Part shown: piece after piece, positions 44,951 to 52,637 of the stretch | How positions within the stretch are numbered: position 1 is the first letter of the stretch | Layout of the letters: every line of letters begins with the position of its first letter | Assembly (NCBI RefSeq): GCF_005670685.2 | Contig: NZ_CP062008.1 | Coordinates: 4,774,001-4,838,000, forward strand | DNA length: 64,000 bases | DNA from: Mycolicibacterium mucogenicum DSM 44124 | GTDB taxonomy: Bacteria; Actinomycetota; Actinomycetes; Mycobacteriales; Mycobacteriaceae | Direction of reading: 5' to 3' | The notes under the pieces: generated by a model | The model's input: only the letters and a program-made list of their open reading frames with translations | Told to the model about the DNA's origin: nothing | Databases searched by the model: none | Program-made: the position numbers and the translations under genes

Positions 44951-45577
44951 ATGTCGTCGCAGCGTTCCATGATGGACCTCGCGTACGAGGAGCGTCGCGA
45001 CCTCGCCGCCTATCTGCGGACACTGTCCGACGCCGATTGGCAGGCTCCCACGTTGTGCACCGAATGGTCGGTGAAAGACGTTGTCGCACATGTCGTGAGC
45101 TACGAGGAGCTCAGCGTCGTGGGCCTGCTGCGGCGCTTCGCCCGCGGGTGGATCGTACGCGCCAACGAGGTCGGCGTGCGGGACTTCGCGGTCTACACCC
45201 CCGCGCAATTGATGGACTTCCTCGACGCCCACCTGCGTCCGCAGGGACTCACGTCCGGATTCGGCGGGATGATCGGGCTGGTGGACGGGACCGTCCATCA
45301 CCAGGACATCCGCCGGGCGCTCGGCCATCCGCGCACCATCCCGGCCGAGCGCCTCGAACGCATCTTGCCCGCGATCCCGGGCAATCCGCGGCTCGGCGCA
45401 GGCCGGCGGATCCGGGGGCTGCGGCTGCGGGCCACCGATGTCGACTGGCAGCACGGCGCGGGACCCGAGGTGCTCGGCACGGGCGAGGCATTGCTGATGG
45501 CGATGACCGGGCGCCCGGCAGCCGTCGATGAACTGGGCGGCCCGGGTCAGCCCATCCTCGCGGCGAGATTGCGGTAA
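44951..45577 (+). CDS. Maleylpyruvate isomerase-family, mycothiol-dependent enzyme
   Basis: The product is 208 aa. The DinB-like MDMPI domain shows LAAYLRTLSDADWQAPTLCTEWSVKDVVAHVVSYE, with metal-ligand His51, and the later VDGTVHHQDIRRALG with the other histidines. Members use mycothiol as thiol cofactor. The actual substrate is unknown. Third gene of the ArsR operon, suggesting an electrophile-response unit. Confidence 0.85.
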   Translation: MSSQRSMMDLAYEERRDLAAYLRTLSDADWQAPTLCTEWSVKDVVAHVVSYEELSVVGLLRRFARGWIVRANEVGVRDFAVYTPAQLMDFLDAHLRPQGLTSGFGGMIGLVDGTVHHQDIRRALGHPRTIPAERLERILPAIPGNPRLGAGRRIRGLRLRATDVDWQHGAGPEVLGTGEALLMAMTGRPAAVDELGGPGQPILAARLR

Positions 45578-45646
45578 CCGCACACCGCGGAAAAATCAGC
45601 CGTTCGTACTGCAGACAACCGGCCTCACATGCGGTATTCCCATTAA

Positions 45647-45662
45647 AGGGACATATGTCCCT
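45647..45662. promoter_or_regulatory. DosR-box-like palindrome upstream of the beta-propeller gene
   Basis: AGGGACATATGTCCCT is a perfect 16-bp palindrome ending 27 bp before the ATG. Its core GGGAC-N4-GTCCC has the spacing of the DosR dormancy box, whose consensus centre is TWWA rather than ATAT. Closeness to the start would place it near or downstream of the promoter. Confidence 0.5.
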
Positions 45663-45689
45663 CATTCGGGCCGCGCGAGAGGACCGACC

Positions 45690-48600
45690 ATGAGCAACGC
45701 CACGTACGTCGGACGGGTCGGGGGGTTGGCAGTGGCACTCGGGGTCGGTTTCGCGATCGCGAGCACACCGGGCACGGCGTGGGCCGACGATGCCGCGAAT
45801 CCGGGAGCCACCTCAGCGCCGGCACAGAACGCCGCGCCGGAGACGGCCGGCACCACGAAACCCGCCGCGAAGGCAGGCAAGAACAAGCGCCCGCCGGGCA
45901 AGGCGAGCAGCGAGAAGCAGCGCGCCACCAAACCCGCACCGACGGCGGCGGACAGTCCCGCGAAGACACAGACGACCGCGAAGACCGTCACCGGGTCGAC
46001 GAAGAAGCCCACACCGCGCGCCCTCAAGGCCGACGTGGAAACGACGTCGGCTCCGGCACCGCGAGCGGTGGCCGCAACGGCCGTCGCGACATCGGCCGTG
46101 ACGCCGTCGGTCACGGCCACCCCGACGGGGACGAGCGGCGCGGTCAGTGTCATGTCGGCGGCGACGCTCGACTCGTCGGCGAGCGGTGGACCCGTCGCCC
46201 CGGGCTTCGCGCCGGTGGCCGCCGTGCTGGCGGCCTGGGGCACCCGCACCCGGATCGAGGCCCCGACGAAACCCGCCGCGGTCACCTCGACGAGTCAGCC
46301 CGTGGCCGCCACGGCCGCGCAGCCCGTGGTCGCGACCGCCGCGACCGCCGCGCAGCCGGTCCCGACGGCCGCGACGACGAACGTCCCGGCACCCTGGCTG
46401 AACTATTCGAAGTCGATTTCGGTGGGCACCAATCCCGGTGCGGAGGTGGTGGGCGGCGACGGCCGGCTGTACGTCGCCAACACCGGCAGCAACACGGTGT
46501 CGGTCATCAACACCACCACGGGGAAACGGATCGACGCCAACCCGAGCTGGTTCTCGCAGGACATCTCGGTGGGTACCGCGCCGACCGCGCTGGCGCTGAG
46601 CCCCGACGGCACCCGGTTGTACGTCGCCAACAGCGGCAGCGGGACGGTGTCGGTCATCAACACCGTGGGATACAAGCGGATCGACGCCGACCCGAGCACG
46701 TCGTCGAAGGACATCACGGTGGGTACCGCGCCCAGCGCGCTGACGGTCGGCGGCGACGGCCGCCTCTATGTCGCCAACAAGGGCAGCGGCACGGTGTCCG
46801 TCGTCGACCCCACCACCTACAGCGTCACCGACACCGTCGGCGTCGGCAGCCAACCCACGGCGCTCGCGGTCGGCGTCGGCAAGGTGTACGTCGCCAACCA
46901 GGGCAGCAACACCGTCTCGGTCATCGACACCAGCACCCTCGGCGTCACCGGCATCGCGTTCGGCACCGCACCCACCGCACTGGCCCTTGGCACCGGCGGC
47001 AAGCTCTATGTGGCGAGCCAGAACGGCACGCTGTCCACCATCGACACCGCCACCGACACCGTGCTGCCCGGCGCGATCGCCGTGGGACCCGCCCCCAGCT
47101 CGGTGGCCGTCAGCGCCGACGGCAGCATCGCCTACGTCGCCAACGGCAATGACACCGTCTCGGTGATCAACACCGCCACCTCGGCCGTCGTCAGCACCGT
47201 CCGGTTCGACACCGATGCCGCCGGCGGTCACGCCGTCGCCGTCGTCCCGAGCGGCGCCGTCTACGTCACCGACGCGACCGACCGCACCGTGCGCGTGCTC
47301 GTGCAGCCGTCGCTGATCGCCACGTCGGTGACGAAGATCGGGAGCGTCGGCGTCTCGGGTGTCGGCTCGACCCTGTTGAGCAATGACGGCACCCGCGCGC
47401 TGGTGGTCACCGGCCCCTCGCCCATCTCGACGACCAGCACCACCCGCGTCGCGGTGATCGACACCGCGACCGGCAAGCAGGTCGGCAGCACGGTGTCCAT
47501 CGCCGGCAAGCCCGTCGTACCGACGTTCAGCGCCGACGGCACGCGGGCCGTGATCACCGCGGCGGGCACCACGGCCACGCAGCTGGCGGTCATCGACCTC
47601 GCGACGGGCAAGCAGACCGGCACGACCCTCACCCTCCCGGGCGCGGTCGGCGTGCAGCTGCTGGCCGCCGACGGCAGCCGGGCCCTGACCACCACCTATG
47701 GCTCGGGAACCACCCAGGTCGCGGTGATCGACACGCTCACCGGCGCCCAGACCGGCACCACGGTCTCCGTCACCGGCAACAGCCTGGAGGCACCCGTCCT
47801 GACCGCCGATCGCACTCGCGCCCTGATCACCACCAGCCGCCCGATCTGGGAGACCCCGGACACCACGCGGGTGGCCGTGCTCGACACCACCACGGGCACG
47901 CAACTCGGCACCACCGTCGAGATCGCCGGCAACGAGCTGGCCCCACCGGTCCTCAACGCCGACGGCACCCGCGCCGCGATCACCAACCAGATCGGGGATT
48001 TCGCGTCGGGCTACACCACGCAGGCGACGGTGATCGACGTCGCGACCGGCGCGCAGGTCGGCACCACGCAGGGCCTCCAAGGTGAGGGCATCTCGTACGG
48101 CGCACCGGTGTTCAACGCCGCGGGCAACCGTGTCGTCTTCCTGGCCCGGACCGAGAGTCCGGTCAACACGTTCACCACCCGGCTGGCGGTGCTGGACGCC
48201 GCGACCGGCGCGCCCGTCGGCACCGGTCTCGTGGTCGACGGCGACGGGGCCCGCGAGCTCAGCGCCGACCGGACCCGCATGGTGCTCACCGCGACGTCGA
48301 CCGACCCGGTCACCCAGGTGACGACCACCGAGCTCGCGACCGTCGACCTCGCCACCGGCAACCAGATCGGCGACGTGACGCTGCCCGGCACCTGGCACTC
48401 GCTGCTGATGACGCCCGATGGTGGTCGCGCCGTGACCATCGCCGGTGACAACGCCGGGACACACGTCGCCGTGATCAACACCCTCACCGGCGCCCAGACC
48501 GGCACCACCCTCAACCTCGCGGGCGAGGAATTCGGCTCTCGCCTCATCAGCGTCGACGGCAGCCGGGCGCTGATCACGACGTCCGTCTACAACGGGGCCA

Positions 48601-49073
48601 CGAGCGTCAACAGCGAGCGGTTGACGGTGCTCGACACGACGACCGGCGCGCAGATCGGCAACACCGTGACGCTCATCGGTTTCCTCAACGGCGGGGTGCA
48701 GTACAGCGCCGACACCGGGCGTGCGGTGGCGATGACCATCAGCAGCAATTTCAACACCACCGGCGTACCCACCTCGCAGGTCGCGGTGATCGATACGACC
48801 ACCGGCTTCCAGCTGGGCAGCACCCTCACGCTCAAGCCCGACAATGGCTACCTCGTCCTCAGTGGCGGCGGCACCCGTGCCGTCGTCAGCACCGGGAGCC
48901 AGCTCGTGGTCATCAACACCGCCAACGGCACACAGGTGGGCAGCGCCCTCACCGGGGTGGGCAGCAATCCGCTGTTGACGGCCGACGGCAGCCGCGCGCT
49001 GACCACCGGGATCTCCTACAACATCTGGACCCGCACGTACACGACGACGGCCCGCGTGCTGAAGATCGTCTAG
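45690..49073 (+). CDS. Very large exported beta-propeller repeat protein
   Basis: The product is 1127 aa from ATG 45690 (GAGAGGA upstream). A signal peptide ends near GTAWADD. Residues 33-230 form a Lys/Pro/Ala/Thr-rich linker (KAGKNKRPPGKASSEKQR). Then come seven YVTN-type blades, each with SVGTxPxALxxxxDGRLYVANxGSxTVSVI, enough for one closed propeller. Residues from about 545 hold some twelve units of a second type with VAVIDTxTGxQxGTTV and DGTRALIT. Such proteins are lactonase-like or wall-associated scaffolds, and no enzyme site can be named. The stop overlaps that of the convergent permease (CTAG). Confidence 0.85.
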   Translation: MSNATYVGRVGGLAVALGVGFAIASTPGTAWADDAANPGATSAPAQNAAPETAGTTKPAAKAGKNKRPPGKASSEKQRATKPAPTAADSPAKTQTTAKTVTGSTKKPTPRALKADVETTSAPAPRAVAATAVATSAVTPSVTATPTGTSGAVSVMSAATLDSSASGGPVAPGFAPVAAVLAAWGTRTRIEAPTKPAAVTSTSQPVAATAAQPVVATAATAAQPVPTAATTNVPAPWLNYSKSISVGTNPGAEVVGGDGRLYVANTGSNTVSVINTTTGKRIDANPSWFSQDISVGTAPTALALSPDGTRLYVANSGSGTVSVINTVGYKRIDADPSTSSKDITVGTAPSALTVGGDGRLYVANKGSGTVSVVDPTTYSVTDTVGVGSQPTALAVGVGKVYVANQGSNTVSVIDTSTLGVTGIAFGTAPTALALGTGGKLYVASQNGTLSTIDTATDTVLPGAIAVGPAPSSVAVSADGSIAYVANGNDTVSVINTATSAVVSTVRFDTDAAGGHAVAVVPSGAVYVTDATDRTVRVLVQPSLIATSVTKIGSVGVSGVGSTLLSNDGTRALVVTGPSPISTTSTTRVAVIDTATGKQVGSTVSIAGKPVVPTFSADGTRAVITAAGTTATQLAVIDLATGKQTGTTLTLPGAVGVQLLAADGSRALTTTYGSGTTQVAVIDTLTGAQTGTTVSVTGNSLEAPVLTADRTRALITTSRPIWETPDTTRVAVLDTTTGTQLGTTVEIAGNELAPPVLNADGTRAAITNQIGDFASGYTTQATVIDVATGAQVGTTQGLQGEGISYGAPVFNAAGNRVVFLARTESPVNTFTTRLAVLDAATGAPVGTGLVVDGDGARELSADRTRMVLTATSTDPVTQVTTTELATVDLATGNQIGDVTLPGTWHSLLMTPDGGRAVTIAGDNAGTHVAVINTLTGAQTGTTLNLAGEEFGSRLISVDGSRALITTSVYNGATSVNSERLTVLDTTTGAQIGNTVTLIGFLNGGVQYSADTGRAVAMTISSNFNTTGVPTSQVAVIDTTTGFQLGSTLTLKPDNGYLVLSGGGTRAVVSTGSQLVVINTANGTQVGSALTGVGSNPLLTADGSRALTTGISYNIWTRTYTTTARVLKIV

Positions 49074-50263
49074 TGGTGGTCGTGGCCGGCGTGGTGCTCG
49101 TGGCTGCCCTCGTGTCCGGTGTCGGGTGAGCCGCCCATCATGCGCAGCATCGGGATGCCGCCGGTGCGGACGAAGCGGAACACCAGCCCCGCGGCCAGCA
49201 GCAGGAAGACGATGTTGAGCCACGTGGTGTAGTTCCACGAGATGCCGCTCTCCATCACCATGGCGTTGCGCTGCGTGGGGATGAGACCCGTTGCGCCGAA
49301 GAGCAATTCGACGAGGTAGCCCGCCGCGACCATCGAGACGTAGAAGGTGGCCAGCAGCGTCAGCATCATCCGGGTGCCGTAGTACTTCCGGTAGATGTTG
49401 AGGATCGGCAGGATCAGCAGGTCGGCGAAGATGAATGCGACGACGCCGCCGAAGCTGATGCCGCCGTTCCACAGCACCGCCGCCAGGGGCACGTTCCCGA
49501 TGGAGCAGACGAACGACACGATCGCCACGACCGGCCCGACGATCGGTCCCCAGATCGCCGCCCACGTCGGGTCGTCGGCGAGGAAGAAGTTCTCCCAGAA
49601 CGCATTCGGCACCCACGCGGCGATGGCGCCGGCGATGAGCAGACCGATGATGAGGTCACGCAGGATTGCCGCCCACTCCATGACGAAAACGTGCGAGACG
49701 GACGTGAAGCCGGGTCCCGAGAGCAGGCGCTTGGCGAACGAACCCTCGCCCTGCACCGACATGTCCATGGCGGCATGGCCTTCCATCGAGCCCGCGATGC
49801 CCCGGTCCGCCTGCACGCGAGCCTCGTCGATGAGGCGGCTGCGGACGAACAAGCGGAACAGCACCGCCAGGACGACGATCATGATCGGGCCGCCGACGAA
49901 TTCCGCGGCCGTGAACTGCCAGCCCATCAGCAGGGCCAGGATGATGCCGAGTTCGACGACGAGGTTGGTGGAGCCGATCTCGAAGGCCATGGCCGCGGTG
50001 AAGTTGGCGCCCTTGCGAAACAGCGAGCGCGCCAAGGCCACTGCCGCGTACGAGCACGACGACGATGCCGCGCCCAGCCCCGCGGCCACCGCGAGGGTCT
50101 TCGGCTTGTCGTCGCCGAGGAGGCGGACGATCGTCGATTTCCGGACGACGGCCTGCACCACCGCCGACAGCGCGAATCCGAGGATCAGCGCCCAGAGAAT
50201 TTCCCACGTCATCGAACCGGCCAGGGCCAGTGCGTGACCGATCGCAGCGATCGCGGCGTCCAT
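49070..50263 (-). CDS. ArsP/DUF318-type permease with His-rich C-terminus
   Basis: The product is 397 aa with eight or more transmembrane helices. The cysteine motif AASSSCSYAAVALARSLFRKG and the later IVSFVCSIGNVPLAAVLW fit the permease family that exports organoarsenicals or metals. A central loop (GHAAMDMSVQGEG) and the C-terminal tail HEGSHEHHAGHDHH add metal-ligand histidines. Efflux of a soft or transition metal is the best guess; the ion is not fixed. A large hairpin lies just upstream of its start. Confidence 0.82.
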   Translation of the reverse strand: MDAAIAAIGHALALAGSMTWEILWALILGFALSAVVQAVVRKSTIVRLLGDDKPKTLAVAAGLGAASSSCSYAAVALARSLFRKGANFTAAMAFEIGSTNLVVELGIILALLMGWQFTAAEFVGGPIMIVVLAVLFRLFVRSRLIDEARVQADRGIAGSMEGHAAMDMSVQGEGSFAKRLLSGPGFTSVSHVFVMEWAAILRDLIIGLLIAGAIAAWVPNAFWENFFLADDPTWAAIWGPIVGPVVAIVSFVCSIGNVPLAAVLWNGGISFGGVVAFIFADLLILPILNIYRKYYGTRMMLTLLATFYVSMVAAGYLVELLFGATGLIPTQRNAMVMESGISWNYTTWLNIVFLLLAAGLVFRFVRTGGIPMLRMMGGSPDTGHEGSHEHHAGHDHH

Positions 50264-50300
50264 CAGGTGACGTTAACCCGTCAGCGGCGTTCCGAACCGT

Positions 50301-50358
50301 CGAGCGTGGGCCTTTACGCGGAAATCCGGCCGGATCTCCGCGTCATCCCCCACGCTCG
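50301..50358. terminator. Large nested hairpin between the hydrolase and the permease genes
   Basis: The inner 28-bp palindrome (50316-50343, arms ACGCGGA and TCCGCGT with centre ATCCGGCCGGAT) has a single mismatched pair. Outer arms CGAGCGTGGG and CCCACGCTCG (50301-50310 and 50349-50358) pair perfectly. It sits 12 bp after the hydrolase stop on the minus strand, so termination is likely. Because it is also 38 bp before the permease start it could act in permease regulation. Confidence 0.7.
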
Positions 50359-50369
50359 GCCTGCGCGAA

Positions 50370-51287
50370 CTAGGCCGGGCTGCCGATGAACTCGATGCCG
50401 GCGTTGATGGCCGGGCGATGCCGCAACATCCGGTAGTGCGCCAGCTTTCCTAGGCCCTTGGTGGTGAGCAGCTCGGAGCCGGGCCACGACGCGGCGAGCT
50501 TCTCGCTCGACGAGTACGGGCTGTCGGGGTCGTCGGGGTCGTGGATGAGCAGCAGCGGCGGGTGGCCCGCCCGGGCCGCGAGGTTGACCATGTTGGTCTC
50601 TTCCAGCGACATGCCGATCCGGCGGACCAGCCGGCGCTGCAGGCCCGCCCGGATCCGGGGGCCGAAGTTGTGGCGGGCGGCGAACAGGTCCAGGTACATC
50701 GGGTAGTCGCCCATCGGCGCGAGCAGCACCAACCGGCCGACTTTGGCGCCGTTCACCGCGGCGGCCATCGTGGTCGCGTTGGCGCCGAGCGAGTGGGCGA
50801 CGACCGCATGCGCCGGCCCGTGCTCGCGGATGACGGCCGCGACGGCGTCGGCACATTCGATGGCGGTGGTGCGTCCCGGCGCGAGCGCGCCCGGGTCGGA
50901 CTCGTTGTGGCTGGGCAGGTCGAAGGCGATCACCCGGTAGCCGGCAGTCACCAACGGTTTGATGAACATGCCCAGGTGCGGACGGCGCCCGCCCCAGCCG
51001 TGCACGAGGTACACCGGTGGCCCGTCGCCCCAGGATTCCCCGGCGATGCGGTGCCCGTCCCAGTGCGCTTCCAGCGGTGTGCCGGGCTGGACACCGGGCG
51101 GCATGCGCAGGCTCTGCTCGATGATCGGCGGGGTACACCAGAGCTCGGTGGCCCACCGGGATCCGATGGGCGGGGCGAATCGTTCGAGCAGGGCGAACTG
51201 CTTGCGAATCTTCGGGTCGACCGGTGGTTGCACGCCGGAGCCCTCGACGTCGAGGACGACGGCATGATCAGAAGACGACTCGACCAT
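50370..51287 (-). CDS. Alpha/beta hydrolase
   Basis: The product is 305 aa. The oxyanion region VYLVHGWGGRRPHLGMF and the nucleophile elbow VVAHSLGAN identify an alpha/beta hydrolase. Later HDPDDPDSPYSSSEKLA supplies the acid and GLGKLAHYRML the histidine. No signal peptide is seen. Family members include serine esterases and thioesterases. Substrate unknown. It stands alone on the minus strand with tRNA-Tyr upstream. Confidence 0.85.
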   Translation of the reverse strand: MVESSSDHAVVLDVEGSGVQPPVDPKIRKQFALLERFAPPIGSRWATELWCTPPIIEQSLRMPPGVQPGTPLEAHWDGHRIAGESWGDGPPVYLVHGWGGRRPHLGMFIKPLVTAGYRVIAFDLPSHNESDPGALAPGRTTAIECADAVAAVIREHGPAHAVVAHSLGANATTMAAAVNGAKVGRLVLLAPMGDYPMYLDLFAARHNFGPRIRAGLQRRLVRRIGMSLEETNMVNLAARAGHPPLLLIHDPDDPDSPYSSSEKLAASWPGSELLTTKGLGKLAHYRMLRHRPAINAGIEFIGSPA

Positions 51288-51355
51288 GCGTCAGATCCTA
51301 ACGACCGCCCGGAATCGGGCGGCCGACGCTGTGCGGCATCGACCGCAGAAACACG

Positions 51356-51381
51356 TCAGGCCCCCTCGAAAGGGGGCCTGA
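51356..51381 (-). terminator. Terminator of tRNA-Tyr
   Basis: TCAGGCCCCCT pairs with AGGGGGCCTGA (11 bp) around the tetraloop CGAA, directly downstream of the tRNA on the minus strand. Confidence 0.85.
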
Positions 51382-51387
51382 TCAGTG

Positions 51388-51470
51388 TGGCAGGTACAGG
51401 ATTCGAACCTGTGTAGGCTTCCGCCGACGGATTTACAGTCCGCTCCCATTGGCCGCTCGGGCAACCTGCC
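51388..51470 (-). tRNA. tRNA-Tyr (anticodon GTA)
   Basis: Acceptor GGCAGGT pairs with ACCTGCC, the anticodon loop CTGTAAA reads GTA, and a long variable arm and a T-arm with GGTTCGAATCC follow. The class II shape fits tRNA-Tyr. It lies head to head with the YajQ gene, as in other mycobacteria. Confidence 0.96.
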
Positions 51471-51584
51471 GGGTTGTCGCCGTCCGGGGGTACCGGGTTT
51501 GGCGCGAGTAGCAGAGTACAACGAAGATGTACCGAACACGAAAACGGGACCCCGACCAGGGGCGCAGATACGGAGGGCAATCCA

Positions 51585-52076
51585 ATGGCGGATTCATCGT
51601 TCGACATCGTCAGCAAGGTCGACCGACAGGAGGTCGACAACGCCCTCAACCAGGCCGCCAAAGAACTGTCCACCCGCTTCGACTTCCGCGGCACCGACAC
51701 CACGATCGCCTGGAAGGGCGATGAGGTCATCGAACTGGTCTCCTCGACCGAGGAGCGCGTGAAGGCCGCGGTCGACGTGTTCAAGGAGAAGCTGGTCCGG
51801 CGCGACATCTCGATGAAGGCGTTCGACGCCGGCGATCCGCAGCCCAGCGGCAAGACCTACCGGGTGTCGGGCACGCTGCAGCAGGGCATCAGCAGCGAGC
51901 AGGCCAAGAAGATCACCAAGATCATCCGAGACGAGGGCCCCAAGGGCGTCAAGGCGCAGATTCAGGGCGACGAGATCCGGGTGTCGAGCAAGAAGCGCGA
52001 CGACCTGCAGGCCGTCATCGCCCTGCTGAAGGGCGCCGACCTGGACGTGGCGCTGCAGTTCGTCAACTACCGGTAG
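51585..52076 (+). CDS. yajQ: YajQ-family nucleotide-binding protein
   Basis: The product is 163 aa from ATG 51585 with GGAGGG upstream. It starts [22 protein letters not shown] and contains [23 protein letters not shown] and the terminal [11 protein letters not shown], all typical. YajQ proteins are single-domain RNA-binding-like folds. A Xanthomonas relative binds cyclic di-GMP. Its role in mycobacteria (Rv0566c) is unsettled. Confidence 0.94.
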   Translation: MADSSFDIVSKVDRQEVDNALNQAAKELSTRFDFRGTDTTIAWKGDEVIELVSSTEERVKAAVDVFKEKLVRRDISMKAFDAGDPQPSGKTYRVSGTLQQGISSEQAKKITKIIRDEGPKGVKAQIQGDEIRVSSKKRDDLQAVIALLKGADLDVALQFVNYR

Positions 52077-52079
52077 CGC

Positions 52080-52637
52080 TCACGAGTCGTCGTTCAACTG
52101 GTCGGTGAGGTCGCGGCCGACGGTGCCACCGTCGTCGCGGTGGTTGGTCATGTCGCGGCACTCGCCGTAGATCGTGATGGCCAGGCGGCTGGGGGCACGC
52201 GCCACGCCGCCCATCACCACCATGACGCCACCCTGGTGGATCACCGTGCCGTACAACGTCTTTCCGGGTGGGGCACCCTCGCTCCACCCGGCGGCGATCA
52301 TGGCATCGGCGACCTGCCGGGCGTACGCGTCAGCTGTGACGCCGGGCGGCAGTACCGAACTCATCTCCAGGTAGCCCCGGTACGGCGGCGACCCGACGTC
52401 GTCACAGGACTGGAAGTGGCCACCGCCCGAGACGTCTTCCAGCCGGGCCACTTTCCTGAGCTGCCGGCCGGTACCGACGACCTGCGCCATGGCCTGGTCG
52501 GGCGTCATCGAGTCGGACTGCTTGTCGGCACTGTTACCAGAACCGAAGTGCGGCAAGGGAATCACGCCACATCCTCCTAACATCACCGAACACAGGGCTG
52601 CCGCAACGACTGTGCGGCATCGACTACTTGTAATCAT
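52080..52637 (-). CDS. Putative lipoprotein, function unknown
   Basis: The product is 185 aa. The signal peptide VVAAALCSVMLGGC ends in a lipobox (LGGC), so the protein is probably lipidated and surface-held. The mature domain has Cys residues in FQSCDDVG and YGECRDM, a possible disulfide. No family is recognised. Its start lies 14 bp inside the end of the upstream DUF1023 hydrolase gene, so the two are co-expressed. Confidence 0.8.
   Translation of the reverse strand: MITSSRCRTVVAAALCSVMLGGCGVIPLPHFGSGNSADKQSDSMTPDQAMAQVVGTGRQLRKVARLEDVSGGGHFQSCDDVGSPPYRGYLEMSSVLPPGVTADAYARQVADAMIAAGWSEGAPPGKTLYGTVIHQGGVMVVMGGVARAPSRLAITIYGECRDMTNHRDDGGTVGRDLTDQLNDDS

Noticed and set aside
45813..49616. 1267-codon minus-strand frame opposite the beta-propeller gene
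   Set aside because: The apparent repeats are the mirror of the true repeats on the plus strand. There is no ribosome binding site and the composition is implausible.
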